Source: Martensiomyces pterosporus
Taxonomy: Eukaryota > Kickxellomycota > Kickxellomycetes > Kickxellales > Kickxellaceae
Assembly: GCA_025201845.1 (NCBI GenBank)
Contig: MU604037.1
Location: forward strand, 1-57,282
Direction of reading: 5' to 3'
Length of the DNA: 57,282 nucleotides
The position numbers and the translations under genes were made by a program. Shown here piece by piece: positions 43,157-52,598 of this stretch; within the stretch, counting starts at the first letter, position 1; each line of letters begins with the position of its first letter. A model generated the notes under the pieces. The model worked only from the letters and a program-made list of their open reading frames with translations, had not been told where the DNA came from and made no database searches.

Positions 43157-43656
43157 TTCGTGTGTGCGAAGAAGAGAGTGTGTGGGGGCGGTATTGCTGC
43201 TGTATCTGAGGGAAAACACGAGGAGAGAGCCGCGCCCAGGGGACGAGCGCGGCGTGGCGCTTAAATACGAGGGCTGGTGGGGGCGTGTGTGGGCCCAAGC
43301 AGCCTCCAGGATAAGGGGCCGGGCAGCGAGCCCTTGTCCGATACCTGGCGCCTCGGCGCTTTTGCTCGTTTTTTTTTTGGGGGCGAGCAGGCAGCGCACG
43401 GTCGCGGCGAAGTGGTGGCCATTTTCCTCAGCAAAAACATTCGACCCTGGCAGAGTCAGGCTGTGGCGGCGTTGGGTTGCAGGCCCACAGTGCTCGGTTC
43501 GCACACGCGATGTAGTCGGTACAGGAGCGGAAAGGGGTCTATGCCAGACGGCTGGTTCGCCAGCCAAAGCTAAAAGAGAATGAAAAAGAAAGAAAGAATG
43601 GAAGAAAACCGCCCGGAGGCTGCTGCTGCTGCTGTCCAGCAACAAACAAAGCCATC
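43157..43656. promoter_or_regulatory. PGK1 promoter and 3' flank of PNP-like gene
   Basis: Contains the TATA-like element (minus-strand TATTTAAG near 43259-43266) and a T9 run near 43369. No gene seen despite long open frames. Confidence 0.5.
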
Positions 43657-44670
43657 TCATAGACGCTCGATGATCCGCTTTATCAGCAGGTTCAGATCGC
43701 TCGGCCGCTGCCCGCCCTTCTTGACCGATCCCTTGCGCGCCAGAATGTCGTCCTCAACCTCGCTCTCCTTGGCCTTGGGCGGCTGCTTCCCAGCAACAGC
43801 CGCGCGCGCAGCCTCCTCTGCACTGGGCTCGCTCGTCCTCGCCACCACACTTGTAATCAGGCCCAGGCACAGGACATCGAGTCCCGAATGCCTGGCCACG
43901 ATGACCTCGGGCACCGTCGACGTGCCAATGACCTCGCCGCCCAGCGACCGCAGCGCCGCACACTCTGCCCTGGTCTCGCACGACGGGCCCGTTGTGTAGC
44001 AGTAGACGGCCTCCCGCATCCTCACTCCGCGCTGCTGCAGCTGCTGGTCCTCCAGAAACGCCATGAACGCCAGCTTCCGCAACGAAAACGTATACGCATT
44101 GTACATGCTCGGCAGCCGAGGCCCCAGCTGGGCAAAATTGGGGCCAACCAGCGGGTTGAGCCCCGCCAGCGTCGGCAGCGAGATGTGGTCCTTCACAACG
44201 ACAATGTCGCCCAAATCCAGATCGTGCGCAATGCCGCTGGCTGCCGTGGTGATGATGAGAGTCTGGACGCCAATGAGGGACAGCACGCGCACAGGGAAGG
44301 TTATCTGCTTCATCGAGTAGCCCTCGTAGTAGTGGCACCGGCCAACAATGCACACGACGGGCATGCCGCTCACCTCGCCGAACACCAGGCGGCCGGTGGA
44401 CTTGACAACCGTGCTGCTGACGAAGCCCGGGATCTCTGTGTACGGGATCTCCAGCACGTCGCCCTCCAGCTTCTCGGCAATGCCCTGGAGCCCCTTGCCG
44501 CAGATCAGAGCCACGCGCGGGAGGCTGCCTTGCTTGAGCTGGCTCTTGACATGGCTCGCGGCGCTCTCGTACATGATGTGCGGGATGGTCTCGATGGGGC
44601 GCGGCGACGAGCAGGAAGCAAGCTCTGCCGGGGGCGACTTTTCGAGCTTCAGTTCATTGCTTGTCTCCAT
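43657..44670 (-). CDS. Divergent purine nucleoside phosphorylase-like protein
   Basis: A family-1 nucleoside phosphorylase of 337 residues with good overall collinearity to eukaryotic PNP. Visible marks are GRCHYYEGY (110-118), [32 protein letters not shown] (153-178), [10 protein letters not shown] (228-237) and [11 protein letters not shown] (251-261). Several binding positions differ from human PNP: Lys59 in CGKGLQG where Ser33 contacts phosphate; Thr250 for Met219; and Ser274 in LITS for Asn243, which recognises the purine. A Lys/Glu-rich insertion lies at about 283-325. Arg111, His113 and Glu232 are kept. It may have changed substrate, or be an atypical PNP/MTAP-like enzyme. Confidence is high for the fold, low for the reaction. 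Confidence 0.88.
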   Translation of the reverse strand: METSNELKLEKSPPAELASCSSPRPIETIPHIMYESAASHVKSQLKQGSLPRVALICGKGLQGIAEKLEGDVLEIPYTEIPGFVSSTVVKSTGRLVFGEVSGMPVVCIVGRCHYYEGYSMKQITFPVRVLSLIGVQTLIITTAASGIAHDLDLGDIVVVKDHISLPTLAGLNPLVGPNFAQLGPRLPSMYNAYTFSLRKLAFMAFLEDQQLQQRGVRMREAVYCYTTGPSCETRAECAALRSLGGEVIGTSTVPEVIVARHSGLDVLCLGLITSVVARTSEPSAEEAARAAVAGKQPPKAKESEVEDDILARKGSVKKGGQRPSDLNLLIKRIIERL

Positions 44671-45519
44671 TTAGATTGTGGAAGGCGAATTTGAATTTGC
44701 AAACACGGAGAGAGAGAGGCAAAACACAAATCGTATAGGGAGAGGAGAAAAGAGCGACATGCATCGCTGCTAGACTTGCATGCCACCCCTCACCCTCGCG
44801 GCCAAACTGCGCGCTATTTCCCGCACACCCCGCACTAGCCGTGCACGCTACACCCGATCAATCGATCGATCGACCAATTGGGTCTTTGCGAGCAGGCAGC
44901 AGGCAGCAAACGCCCCAGGGTGGTGCTAGAGAGGCACCTCCCCACGCCGCCTCTGTGTATTTCGGCGCTGTAGACGTGTCTGGCTGCATAGGCACACTGG
45001 CCAGCAGCAGCCGCTCACTTGTGGCAGCACGCAAGCTCGGCTACCACAGGTGGCAGGCCGCTGCTGTGGTGAGGCAGTGGCGATCAGTGTGAGGCAATCT
45101 AGCAGGGCAATCCAAAGCCAGAACTAAGAGCTCTACTGCTGGCACAAGCGCGATATATTGAGCAAAAGCACTGGCAGTCTATTTGAAAGGGGAAAATTTT
45201 TGCTAGATAGCTGGTCCAATGCTATTGGGGAAAGCCAGAATGGTGGCAGGTGTTCTAGAGTGCCAGATGACTCCCCTCCTTTGTGCCTCCCCAATATGGC
45301 CTTGCGCACAGTGAGCAAGATAAACGAAGGAAGGGAGGAGCGGATGAGTGCTCAATGTCGGGGCACAGCCTTGCCAAAGGCCCCTCTCTCTCCTCTCTTT
45401 TACAGCTCTGCCTACTAATATTCTCACGTTCCCCTCTTTGTCAGCTCATTGTTTGCTAGCCTCCAGCTGCCCCTTCTACACAGAGCTGTGCCAGCCTACC
45501 CCGAATAGCTTTAGCAGCA
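44671..45519. other. Divergent promoter region, PNP-like gene and amino-acid permease
   Basis: No gene seen. A short (ATCG)n tract, ATCAATCGATCGATCGACCA, lies at 44857-44876, and GCAGGCA repeats follow near 44891-44905. The final part is a CT-rich leader. Confidence 0.5.
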
Positions 45520-47157
45520 ATGGCAGACAGCGACATCCACCCCAAGGAGACGCACGGGCGTGCAGTGTCCACGGAGCCCTCGCATCTCCACAACCCGATC
45601 ACCGCATCCGCCGACAAAGAGTCCGACAGCTCCGATAGGAAATCCGCAGACGGCATACCCGGATGGACAGACCTGAAGCCAACGGGCAACGAGCTCCACC
45701 GCGGCCTGCTCCGGCGCCACATGAGCATGCTCGCGATCGGCGGGTGCATCGGCACGGGTCTCTTCATCGCCTCTGGCAGCGCCCTCTCCGCCGGCGGACC
45801 AGGCGGCGCCCTGGTCTCGTACATAGTCATGGGCATTGCCGTCTACTTTGTCATGACGGCGCTGGGCGAGCTGGCATCCTACATGCCCGTCGAGGGCTCC
45901 TTCAGCACCTACATGACCCGGTTTCTTGACCCTGCGGCTGGATTCGCCATTGGGTGGAACTACTGGTTCTCGTACAACCTGATGGTCAGCTCGGAGCTGC
46001 TTAGTGTCGGCCTGATCATCGAGTTCTGGCTCCCGCACATACACGGCGCCGTGTGGAGCATCGTGTGTCTGGTGCTGCTGTTTGCGATTAACTCGTGGTC
46101 CGTGAGGTCGTTTGGCGAGATCGAGTACTGGATGTCCCTCGTCAAGGTGATCGGCGTGCTGGCGTTCATTATTGTGGGGTTCATTACGGACTCGGGCAAG
46201 CTGGGCGGCCACAAGTACGCGTTTGAAAACTGGAAGATCGAGGGCGCGCCGTTTGCCAATGGCGCCAAGGGCACATTCAATGCCCTTATCTTTGCGATCT
46301 TCTCGTTTTTGGGCACAGAGATGCTGGGCATGTCGGCAGCCGAGTCCAAGAACCCACGCAAGGACGTGCCGCGCGCCATCCACACGGTGTTCTTCCGCAT
46401 CCTTCTTTTCTACATCGGTTCGATCCTGGTCATCGGCATGATCATTCCGTGGAACGACGAGAACCTCCTCAACGCCCACGGTGTCAAGGATGTGGCCATC
46501 TCGCCGTTCACCCTCATCTTTGAGCGAGCAGGCCTGGGGGCTGCCGTCCACGTAGTCAACGCCATCATCTTGGTGACTGTGATCTCGGCGGGCAACTCGG
46601 GTCTCTACGCGTGCACCCGCATGCTCCACGCCATGGCGTCGAGCGGAAAGGCGCCCGCTATCTTCCGCAGATGCACCAAGCGCGGCGTGCCCATCTGGTC
46701 CCTGCTGTTTGTGCTGTGCATTGCGATGATCCTCTTTGGAATCTCGTTTATCGGCAACCAGATCGTCTACTCGTACATCCTCAACATCTCCACGCTGATG
46801 GGGCTGATTACTTGGATGAGCATCATCGTCTCGCATGTGAGATTCCGCATGGCAATGAAGGCACAGGGGGTCAACATCAAGGGCCTGCCGTACCGCGACT
46901 GGTGGTATCCGTTCGGCGATGTCTATGCCGTGGTGGCCATCCTGATCACCGTTGTGGGCCAGGGATGGGCTGCCGCCGAGGACCACTTTGATGCGCCCAG
47001 GTTTGTCACCACGTACTTGGGCCTGATCTTATTCTTCGTGCTGTACTTTGCGTGGAAGTGGTTCAAGAAGACCAGGATCATCCCCTTGGCCGACGTTGAC
47101 CTCTATTCGGGATCTGTCGAGGACCCCAACTACCTGTCTGCCCACCACGTCGACTAA
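45520..47157 (+). CDS. Amino-acid permease (YAT/AAP family)
   Basis: A proton-coupled plasma-membrane amino-acid carrier of 545 residues with twelve predicted helices. The cytosolic N-terminal tail is followed by RRHMSMLAIGGCIGTGLFIASG (68-89, read in two pieces), with the GTGLF motif of helix 1. Then come GELASYMPVEGSFSTYMTRF, GWNYWFSY and FLGTEMLGMSAAESKNPRK, all hallmarks of the yeast Lyp1/Can1/Gap1 family. Substrate range cannot be read from sequence. It is a single exon and ends only 59 bp from the convergent reductase gene. Confidence 0.95.
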   Translation: MADSDIHPKETHGRAVSTEPSHLHNPITASADKESDSSDRKSADGIPGWTDLKPTGNELHRGLLRRHMSMLAIGGCIGTGLFIASGSALSAGGPGGALVSYIVMGIAVYFVMTALGELASYMPVEGSFSTYMTRFLDPAAGFAIGWNYWFSYNLMVSSELLSVGLIIEFWLPHIHGAVWSIVCLVLLFAINSWSVRSFGEIEYWMSLVKVIGVLAFIIVGFITDSGKLGGHKYAFENWKIEGAPFANGAKGTFNALIFAIFSFLGTEMLGMSAAESKNPRKDVPRAIHTVFFRILLFYIGSILVIGMIIPWNDENLLNAHGVKDVAISPFTLIFERAGLGAAVHVVNAIILVTVISAGNSGLYACTRMLHAMASSGKAPAIFRRCTKRGVPIWSLLFVLCIAMILFGISFIGNQIVYSYILNISTLMGLITWMSIIVSHVRFRMAMKAQGVNIKGLPYRDWWYPFGDVYAVVAILITVVGQGWAAAEDHFDAPRFVTTYLGLILFFVLYFAWKWFKKTRIIPLADVDLYSGSVEDPNYLSAHHVD

Positions 47158-47216
47158 ATCATCCAGAGTATATTGTAGCCTACAGAAAACTTGAATATAA
47201 TGTAATCCTCGCTAGT

Positions 47217-48200
47217 TTACAGAGAAACCTCCGCCTTGAGCGGCTCGCCAAAGATGCCGGCGAGTGCGTTGTCGATTGCCAGGTTGGCCATGTCGTTGCG
47301 GGTCTCCTCCGTGGCGCTGCCAATGTGGGGGAGAATCGTGCAGCGGGGGTGCTTCACCAGGGGGTGGTCGGCAGGGATGGGCTCGGGCACAGTGACGTCC
47401 AGGGCTGCGTGAGCCAGCTGCTCGCTGTCCAGCGCTTCGACCAGATCGTCCTGGTTGACAATAGCGCCTCTGGCGCTGTTGACCAGGATTGCCTCCTTCT
47501 TCATCTTCGAGAACGCCTGCTTGTCAAACATCCCCTTGGTCCTTTCATTCAGCGGACAGCAGATGCAGATGAGGTCCGACTCGGCAAGGATCTGGTCGAA
47601 CGGCGCATACTGCGCACCCAGCGGCTTTGCACGCTCCTCATGCGCCCTCGACGCCGAATACAGTATCCTGGAGAACCCAAAGGGCAAAAGCCTCTGCGCG
47701 GTCGCACACCCGATGCGGCCAAATCCCACGATGCCCAGCGTCTTGTTGGTGAACTGCGTGCCAAGCCCACGCGACAGCGAAAAGGCCGTGCCGGCGCCAG
47801 TGGCTACAATCTGCAGGGCCTCCTTGGCCCGGCGGGAGGCCATCAGGGCCAGGAGCACGGTGGTGTCGGCAGTTGCGTCGGTCAGGACGTCCGGAGTGTA
47901 CCCAAGCTTGATGCCCCCGTGCGACTTGAGCGCAGGGATGTCGACGTGGTCGTAGCCGACGCTTACTGTGGAGATGACCTTGAGGCCCCTGCTGGTAGCC
48001 TGGAGCAGCTCCTTGTCGATTTTCTCGGACAAGAGGCAGATGAGGCCGTCTGCGGCGTTGACGCCCTCAAGCAGCTGCTGCCGAGAGATGGGCAGGGGGC
48101 TGTTGTGCTGCCGCACCTCGACGGTCTTCAGGGATTCAAGGCGCCGCTGGGCGAGGGATGGGAGCTCGCGGGTGACGAAAAGGACCGGCCTGCGCGACAT
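47217..48200 (-). CDS. D-isomer 2-hydroxyacid dehydrogenase, glyoxylate/hydroxypyruvate reductase-like
   Basis: Probably reduces glyoxylate or hydroxypyruvate with NAD(P)H. The 327-residue protein has the NAD-binding LGIVGFGRIGCATAQRL, the catalytic Arg in LVNSARGAIV, Glu in DVTVPEPIP, and His in LPHIGSATEETR. STVSVGYDHVDIPAL and GYTPDVLTDATADTTV are typical of the GRHPR branch. No targeting signal is seen, so it is probably cytosolic. Single exon; it diverges from the FUN30-like gene with 454 bp between start codons. Confidence 0.94.
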   Translation of the reverse strand: MSRRPVLFVTRELPSLAQRRLESLKTVEVRQHNSPLPISRQQLLEGVNAADGLICLLSEKIDKELLQATSRGLKVISTVSVGYDHVDIPALKSHGGIKLGYTPDVLTDATADTTVLLALMASRRAKEALQIVATGAGTAFSLSRGLGTQFTNKTLGIVGFGRIGCATAQRLLPFGFSRILYSASRAHEERAKPLGAQYAPFDQILAESDLICICCPLNERTKGMFDKQAFSKMKKEAILVNSARGAIVNQDDLVEALDSEQLAHAALDVTVPEPIPADHPLVKHPRCTILPHIGSATEETRNDMANLAIDNALAGIFGEPLKAEVSL

Positions 48201-48654
48201 GGCACTGCTGTTGCTGCTTGTGAGATGGAGCTATCTGCTGGAGCGAGAGGGGGGAGGAAGAGATAGGAGAGCCGTGGATTGCGTGGTGCGAGCAAGGCAC
48301 TTAAATGGCCGCCCTCGGTGTTTGTGGGGATTTTCCCGCTGGTGGCTTTGGCGCTGGCATTGGGAGTAGGGCGTGTGCCTGTGCTGGTCTGATGCACGGG
48401 GCGCAGATCGGCTCGAATGAGCCGCGTGCTTCGCGTTGGCTTGATTCCAAATCAGGGAAAGCTCGTGTACCGCAGACACTAGACGCACGCAAGGGAAAAA
48501 GGCAGCAAAATTTTATTATTATTAGTGTGTTGCGTGTCTGCTCCAGCTCCCGCTTGCTTCTTCCCGCATTGGCTGTTCCAGATACTCTTCCTTTTTTATT
48601 TGCGCTTTGTACATTTCCCAACCTCCCCCCTCTTTTTTCAGTGCAAGCACGAGA
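48201..48654. promoter_or_regulatory. Divergent promoter, GRHPR-like and FUN30-like genes
   Basis: The sequence TTTTTTCAG ends 16 bases before the FUN30-like ATG and resembles a splice acceptor, so a 5' UTR intron is possible. No gene seen. Confidence 0.45.
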
Positions 48655-51591
48655 ATGCCCGAACCATCGGCCGAACCCCTGGCTCCCGACACACCCGAGA
48701 GGATACCCGTCAGCTCGCAGTCGTCCACACTCGAGGACCCCGCTGTCGACGACGGCGACCTGATGGTCCTCGAATCCTCACCAGGCCGCCCGGGGTCTTC
48801 AAAGGTCGCATGCACGAATGGCAGCAACTTGTTTGGCGCCAGGTCCGCCACCGCCGGCAGTGGTGTGGCTCGTTTGAGCTCGCTCTACTTCCGCGGCCCC
48901 CAGATGAGCACCGCCAGCAGCGCCGTGTCGCTGGCCAGCAACATTGCATCCTCGAACGAGTCGTCGCACGTCTTGGTTGACTCGCAGTCGTCGTCGCCGA
49001 AACAGCCTCAGCGGAAATCGACTATTGATCTGACAAAGATGAACTTATCGCCTGGCGGCAGTGACGGAGGTGGCTTAGCTGCTGCCGACTTTGGCGAGAT
49101 TATCAGCCAGTTCAAATACACCGACAATGATGACGATGCGCTGCCTCCGACTGGCCGCTCCACATTGTATGGCGCCGGCGGGCCACGGAAGCGCATGGCT
49201 GCTGATTTGAGCAGCCCCGAGGAAGCCCAGCGACATAAGCCGAGGTGGAAGCGAGCGGCGCCCGTGGTAGTGGCTTCGGATGAAGAGGACGACGATGCGG
49301 TTGTACGTGGGCCGCGCAGGTCTAGGCTGCAGAGGGGGTCCAGGCCCGCTCCCACACCTGCATCGCCGCCGTCATCCAACACGCCTGTGCAGGAAAGCAA
49401 TGCCGCGGGGCGTAAGACACTGGTGCGCAAACCGCCAAAGACCATCGATGTGGATGACTACGAGTCGGAGGACTCGGAAGACGATGCATTGGGCGGAGCG
49501 TTTAAGCGGTCGTTTACGGACATCGAGCCCCATGTAATGAAGCTGTTCAACGAGGGCACGCTGGAGGAGTTGGTGGAGAAGACAGGCGCATCGCCCGACG
49601 AAGCCAAGATAATCGAGGGTCTGAGGCCGTTCGAGGACACGGACGAGATTGAATCCTCGCTGCGCAAAACGCGCGGTGTGCGGCTGGCCATCTTCAACCA
49701 CTACAGAGACACGATGCTTGGACATGCCGAGGTAGAGGCGGTTATCCACGAATGCTCCGGCATATTCAGCCAGCTGAAGACGGCGATGAAGAAAGCAGGC
49801 GTCGAGAGCGACGATGCCACAAGCACAGTGAAGATCTCCGAGGGCGTGGTGCTTGAACAGCCGCAGATGATCAGCAAGGACTTCAAGCTGAAGCACTACC
49901 AGCTGGAGGGCGTCGAATGGCTCAGCTGCCTGCGCAACGCCAGCGCCTCGGGCATCCTGGCCGATGAGATGGGGCTGGGAAAGACATTCCAGGTCATTGC
50001 GTTTCTAAGCAAGGGCGTCGAGGAAGGAAGGTTCCGCGGACCCAGCCTTGTTGTGTGCCCGTCGTCGACGCTGGAGAACTGGATGAACGAGTGCGCCAAG
50101 TTTGCGCCCTCCCTGCGCGTGGTGTCGTACTATGGATCCCAGGCCGAGCGCCTGTCGCTGCAGTCGGCGTACGAGGACGAGAGCTCGTACGACGTCATGG
50201 TCACGACGTACAATGTGGCTACCACAAACAAGCTCGACAGAGTGTTTTTGAAGAAGCGCAGGTTCCATTCGCTGATCCTCGACGAGGGGCACATGGTCAA
50301 GAACTGCATGAGCTCGAGGTACAAGTGGCTGATGCAAATACGCACGCCATTCAGGCTGCTGCTCACCGGCACCCCGCTGCAGAACAACCTGCAGGAGCTG
50401 GTTTCGCTGCTGACGTTTATTTTGCCGCAGGTGTTTTCGGAGTCGCAGCCGATGCTGCGCCATGCTTTTAAGACCAAGCCGGCGGGAAAGCGGCCGCAAG
50501 GGGCGGGCACGGATTCGGACGACATGGCAAACTCGTCTGTGGCCCCGTCCGGCGCGCAGACGCCTGTGTCGCAGTCGAGTGTGGGGCCAGTTGACTCGCA
50601 GCATATCGAGCAGGCGAAGACGCTGCTGCGTCCATTCGTGCTGAGGAGACGCAAGGCAGACGTGCTGGGCGACTTGCCGTCGAAGACCGAGTTTATTGTC
50701 AGGCTGGATCTCACTGAGAACCAGCGCAGGCTCTATGACAGCGTGGTTCCTGACCAGGAGAATGCCAGCGAGGCTGTCCGCCAGAAGCTCATGCAGATGA
50801 GCCCCAACCAGCTGGACGTTTCGGAAAACGGCGACAAGGAGCCCAAGAAGAAGGCAGACAGCAGCGGCAGCAAGACACCCGTCAGCTGGATCAGCTCCTT
50901 TATGGACATGCGCAAGGTCGCCGACCACCCGCTGCTTCTGCGCAGCAAGTACGAGCTGCCGCAGCTCAAGCAGATGGCCAAGGCGCTACTGCGCGAGCCC
51001 AACTACGCCGATGCAAACTACCAGTATGTTCTGGAGGACATGGAGGTATGCAGCGACTTTGAGCTGCACAAGATCTGCGACTCCTACCCGAAGATGCGCA
51101 AATTCAATCTCCCCGACGAGGCCCTGCTGGACTCGGGCAAGGTGCAGAAGCTCAAGGAGATTGTTGACGAATGCATTTCGCGCGGCGAGAAGCTCCTCCT
51201 ATTTAGCCAGTTCACGTCGATGCTCAACATCCTCGAGTACGTGTTCAAGATCTGGGATATCGAGTACAGCCGGCTGGATGGGCAGACAAAGGTTGACGAG
51301 AGGCAGACGATGATTGATGAGTTCAACAGCGAGGACAGCAAGGTTCCTGTGTTCCTGCTCTCGACCAAAGCGGGCGGCTTTGGGATTAATCTGACGTCGG
51401 CCAATGTCGTCGTCATCTTTGATTCAGGAAACAACCCGTCGGAGGAGCGGCAGGCGGAGGACCGTGCGCACCGGGTGGGACAGGTCAAGGACGTGCGGGT
51501 GTATAAGCTCATCGGAAACAACACGATTGATGAGGACATTTGGGAGTGCTCAAGATCGAAGCTGCTTGTTGAGCATCTTTTTTGGTTCTAG
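48655..51591 (+). CDS. Fun30/SMARCAD1-type SNF2 chromatin remodeller
   Basis: An ATP-dependent nucleosome remodeller used in silencing, heterochromatin upkeep and DNA-end resection. The 978 residues comprise a Ser-rich, disordered N-terminus and an acidic patch (VASDEEDDDAV). A CUE-like helical region lies at about 290-345 (KLFNEGTLEELVEKTG). The SNF2 ATPase contains LADEMGLGKT (about 433-442), the Walker B box as DEGH at about 543 (characteristic of this branch in place of DEAH), and LLLTGTPLQNN. The C-terminal helicase lobe has LLFSQFTSMLNILEY and the final DRAHRVGQ. An insertion of about 70 residues with Ser/Pro lies between the lobes. The end (LVEHLFWF) is abrupt compared with relatives. 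ATG 48655 follows the first upstream TTG-only region. Confidence 0.94.
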   Translation: MPEPSAEPLAPDTPERIPVSSQSSTLEDPAVDDGDLMVLESSPGRPGSSKVACTNGSNLFGARSATAGSGVARLSSLYFRGPQMSTASSAVSLASNIASSNESSHVLVDSQSSSPKQPQRKSTIDLTKMNLSPGGSDGGGLAAADFGEIISQFKYTDNDDDALPPTGRSTLYGAGGPRKRMAADLSSPEEAQRHKPRWKRAAPVVVASDEEDDDAVVRGPRRSRLQRGSRPAPTPASPPSSNTPVQESNAAGRKTLVRKPPKTIDVDDYESEDSEDDALGGAFKRSFTDIEPHVMKLFNEGTLEELVEKTGASPDEAKIIEGLRPFEDTDEIESSLRKTRGVRLAIFNHYRDTMLGHAEVEAVIHECSGIFSQLKTAMKKAGVESDDATSTVKISEGVVLEQPQMISKDFKLKHYQLEGVEWLSCLRNASASGILADEMGLGKTFQVIAFLSKGVEEGRFRGPSLVVCPSSTLENWMNECAKFAPSLRVVSYYGSQAERLSLQSAYEDESSYDVMVTTYNVATTNKLDRVFLKKRRFHSLILDEGHMVKNCMSSRYKWLMQIRTPFRLLLTGTPLQNNLQELVSLLTFILPQVFSESQPMLRHAFKTKPAGKRPQGAGTDSDDMANSSVAPSGAQTPVSQSSVGPVDSQHIEQAKTLLRPFVLRRRKADVLGDLPSKTEFIVRLDLTENQRRLYDSVVPDQENASEAVRQKLMQMSPNQLDVSENGDKEPKKKADSSGSKTPVSWISSFMDMRKVADHPLLLRSKYELPQLKQMAKALLREPNYADANYQYVLEDMEVCSDFELHKICDSYPKMRKFNLPDEALLDSGKVQKLKEIVDECISRGEKLLLFSQFTSMLNILEYVFKIWDIEYSRLDGQTKVDERQTMIDEFNSEDSKVPVFLLSTKAGGFGINLTSANVVVIFDSGNNPSEERQAEDRAHRVGQVKDVRVYKLIGNNTIDEDIWECSRSKLLVEHLFWF

Positions 51592-51914
51592 CATATCCCT
51601 TTTTAATACATATACCGGAATTACCATCGCTGTTTTGCTTGCGCTGGTGAGTTGGCCGTTCTTGCACTGCATATGACAATGTGCAGTTCAGGCTTTATGT
51701 GACAGTGTTGCTCACATTGCACATGCCTGTTGCTCCAGTCTCTGCCCTTTCTGCAATCGTCGGTAGACGTCGCTGGTGCCAGGTCTTGAACGCGTATTGT
51801 TCGGAGCAGTCGCGCTATTCCTACACCTCACCCTTCGGGCTCGCGCCCCGCGCTTCTTCTTATACCTCACTCCCATTCTATTGATATTTCCAACAACAAA
51901 CGCGCCTCTACAAA
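51592..51914. other. Short intergenic between FUN30-like and DPBB genes
   Basis: No gene seen. Same-strand neighbours. Confidence 0.5.
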
Positions 51915-52598
51915 ATGGACCAACACCGGATAGACCTGAACATTCGCCAGCTGCTGCCGCCACAGCCTCCTCCAGTAGAGGTTCAGTATGATGAAAGTGC
52001 TGATCACAGCAGACAGGTGCATCCGCGGGACTCTGCAGCATCGCGCATAAGCAGCGGAGTGGTCGGCACATCAGCACACCAACAGAGCGGCGAAGAGGAA
52101 AATGCAGCAGACATATCCAGCAGCATCCCGCGGTTCGCCAAATGTATACCACGAATGATGGCCAGGTACGCGTTCTGTCTCATCTCCTTCGTCGTGGTCC
52201 TTGTCGCCTGCATCGGCATCCTGATGTACCTGACGCTGACAAACGACCAGTCGTGCGGCGCACAGTGCAGGAGCTACGGCAACCCTGGTCTCTACCTCTC
52301 GGCATTCGGCAACTGCGGGGTAATAGAGAATAGCAGCAATGCGTGTGGGGCCAGTGATGCAGCGGTGTATTTTGCTGCTATTAACACGTTCCAGTTCGGC
52401 AGCTACCAGCAGCCGGCACGGTCGCCGGTGTGCAACAAGTGCGTGCTTGTTAGTGGCCCGCGTGGCCAGATTATGGCGAAAGTGACGGATGTGTGCCAGA
52501 ACTGCTCGTATGGCGATATCCAGCTGAGTCAGCCGGCGTTTGCGATGATTGTGGATTCGGGTCAGACTGATGCGCCAGTTTCGTGGGGTCCATGCTAG
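51915..52598 (+). CDS. Type II membrane protein with RlpA/expansin-like double-psi beta-barrel domain
   Basis: 227 residues: a cytosolic N-terminal tail of about 80 residues with no signal peptide, one membrane helix (about 84-108, YAFCLISFVVVLVACIGILM), and an outer Cys-rich domain. The domain has the DPBB order seen in RlpA-like, barwin and loosenin proteins: FGNCGVIENSSNACGASDAAVYFA, then VCNKCVLVSGPRGQIMAKVTDVC (as two pieces), CSYGDIQLSQPAFAMI, and a final VSWGPC. VTDVCQNC and GDIQLS hold the conserved Asp residues. Such proteins usually are secreted and bind cell-wall polysaccharide; here the domain would stay tethered to the plasma membrane. The activity is unknown. Confidence 0.85.
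   Translation: MDQHRIDLNIRQLLPPQPPPVEVQYDESADHSRQVHPRDSAASRISSGVVGTSAHQQSGEEENAADISSSIPRFAKCIPRMMARYAFCLISFVVVLVACIGILMYLTLTNDQSCGAQCRSYGNPGLYLSAFGNCGVIENSSNACGASDAAVYFAAINTFQFGSYQQPARSPVCNKCVLVSGPRGQIMAKVTDVCQNCSYGDIQLSQPAFAMIVDSGQTDAPVSWGPC

Noticed and set aside
41981..43264. Antisense open frame of 427 codons over phosphoglycerate kinase
   Set aside because: Same codon-bias shadow; no start context or domain.
45511..46986. Antisense open frame of 491 codons over the amino-acid permease
   Set aside because: Low-complexity His/Asp/Arg-rich translation typical of reverse reading of membrane-protein codons.
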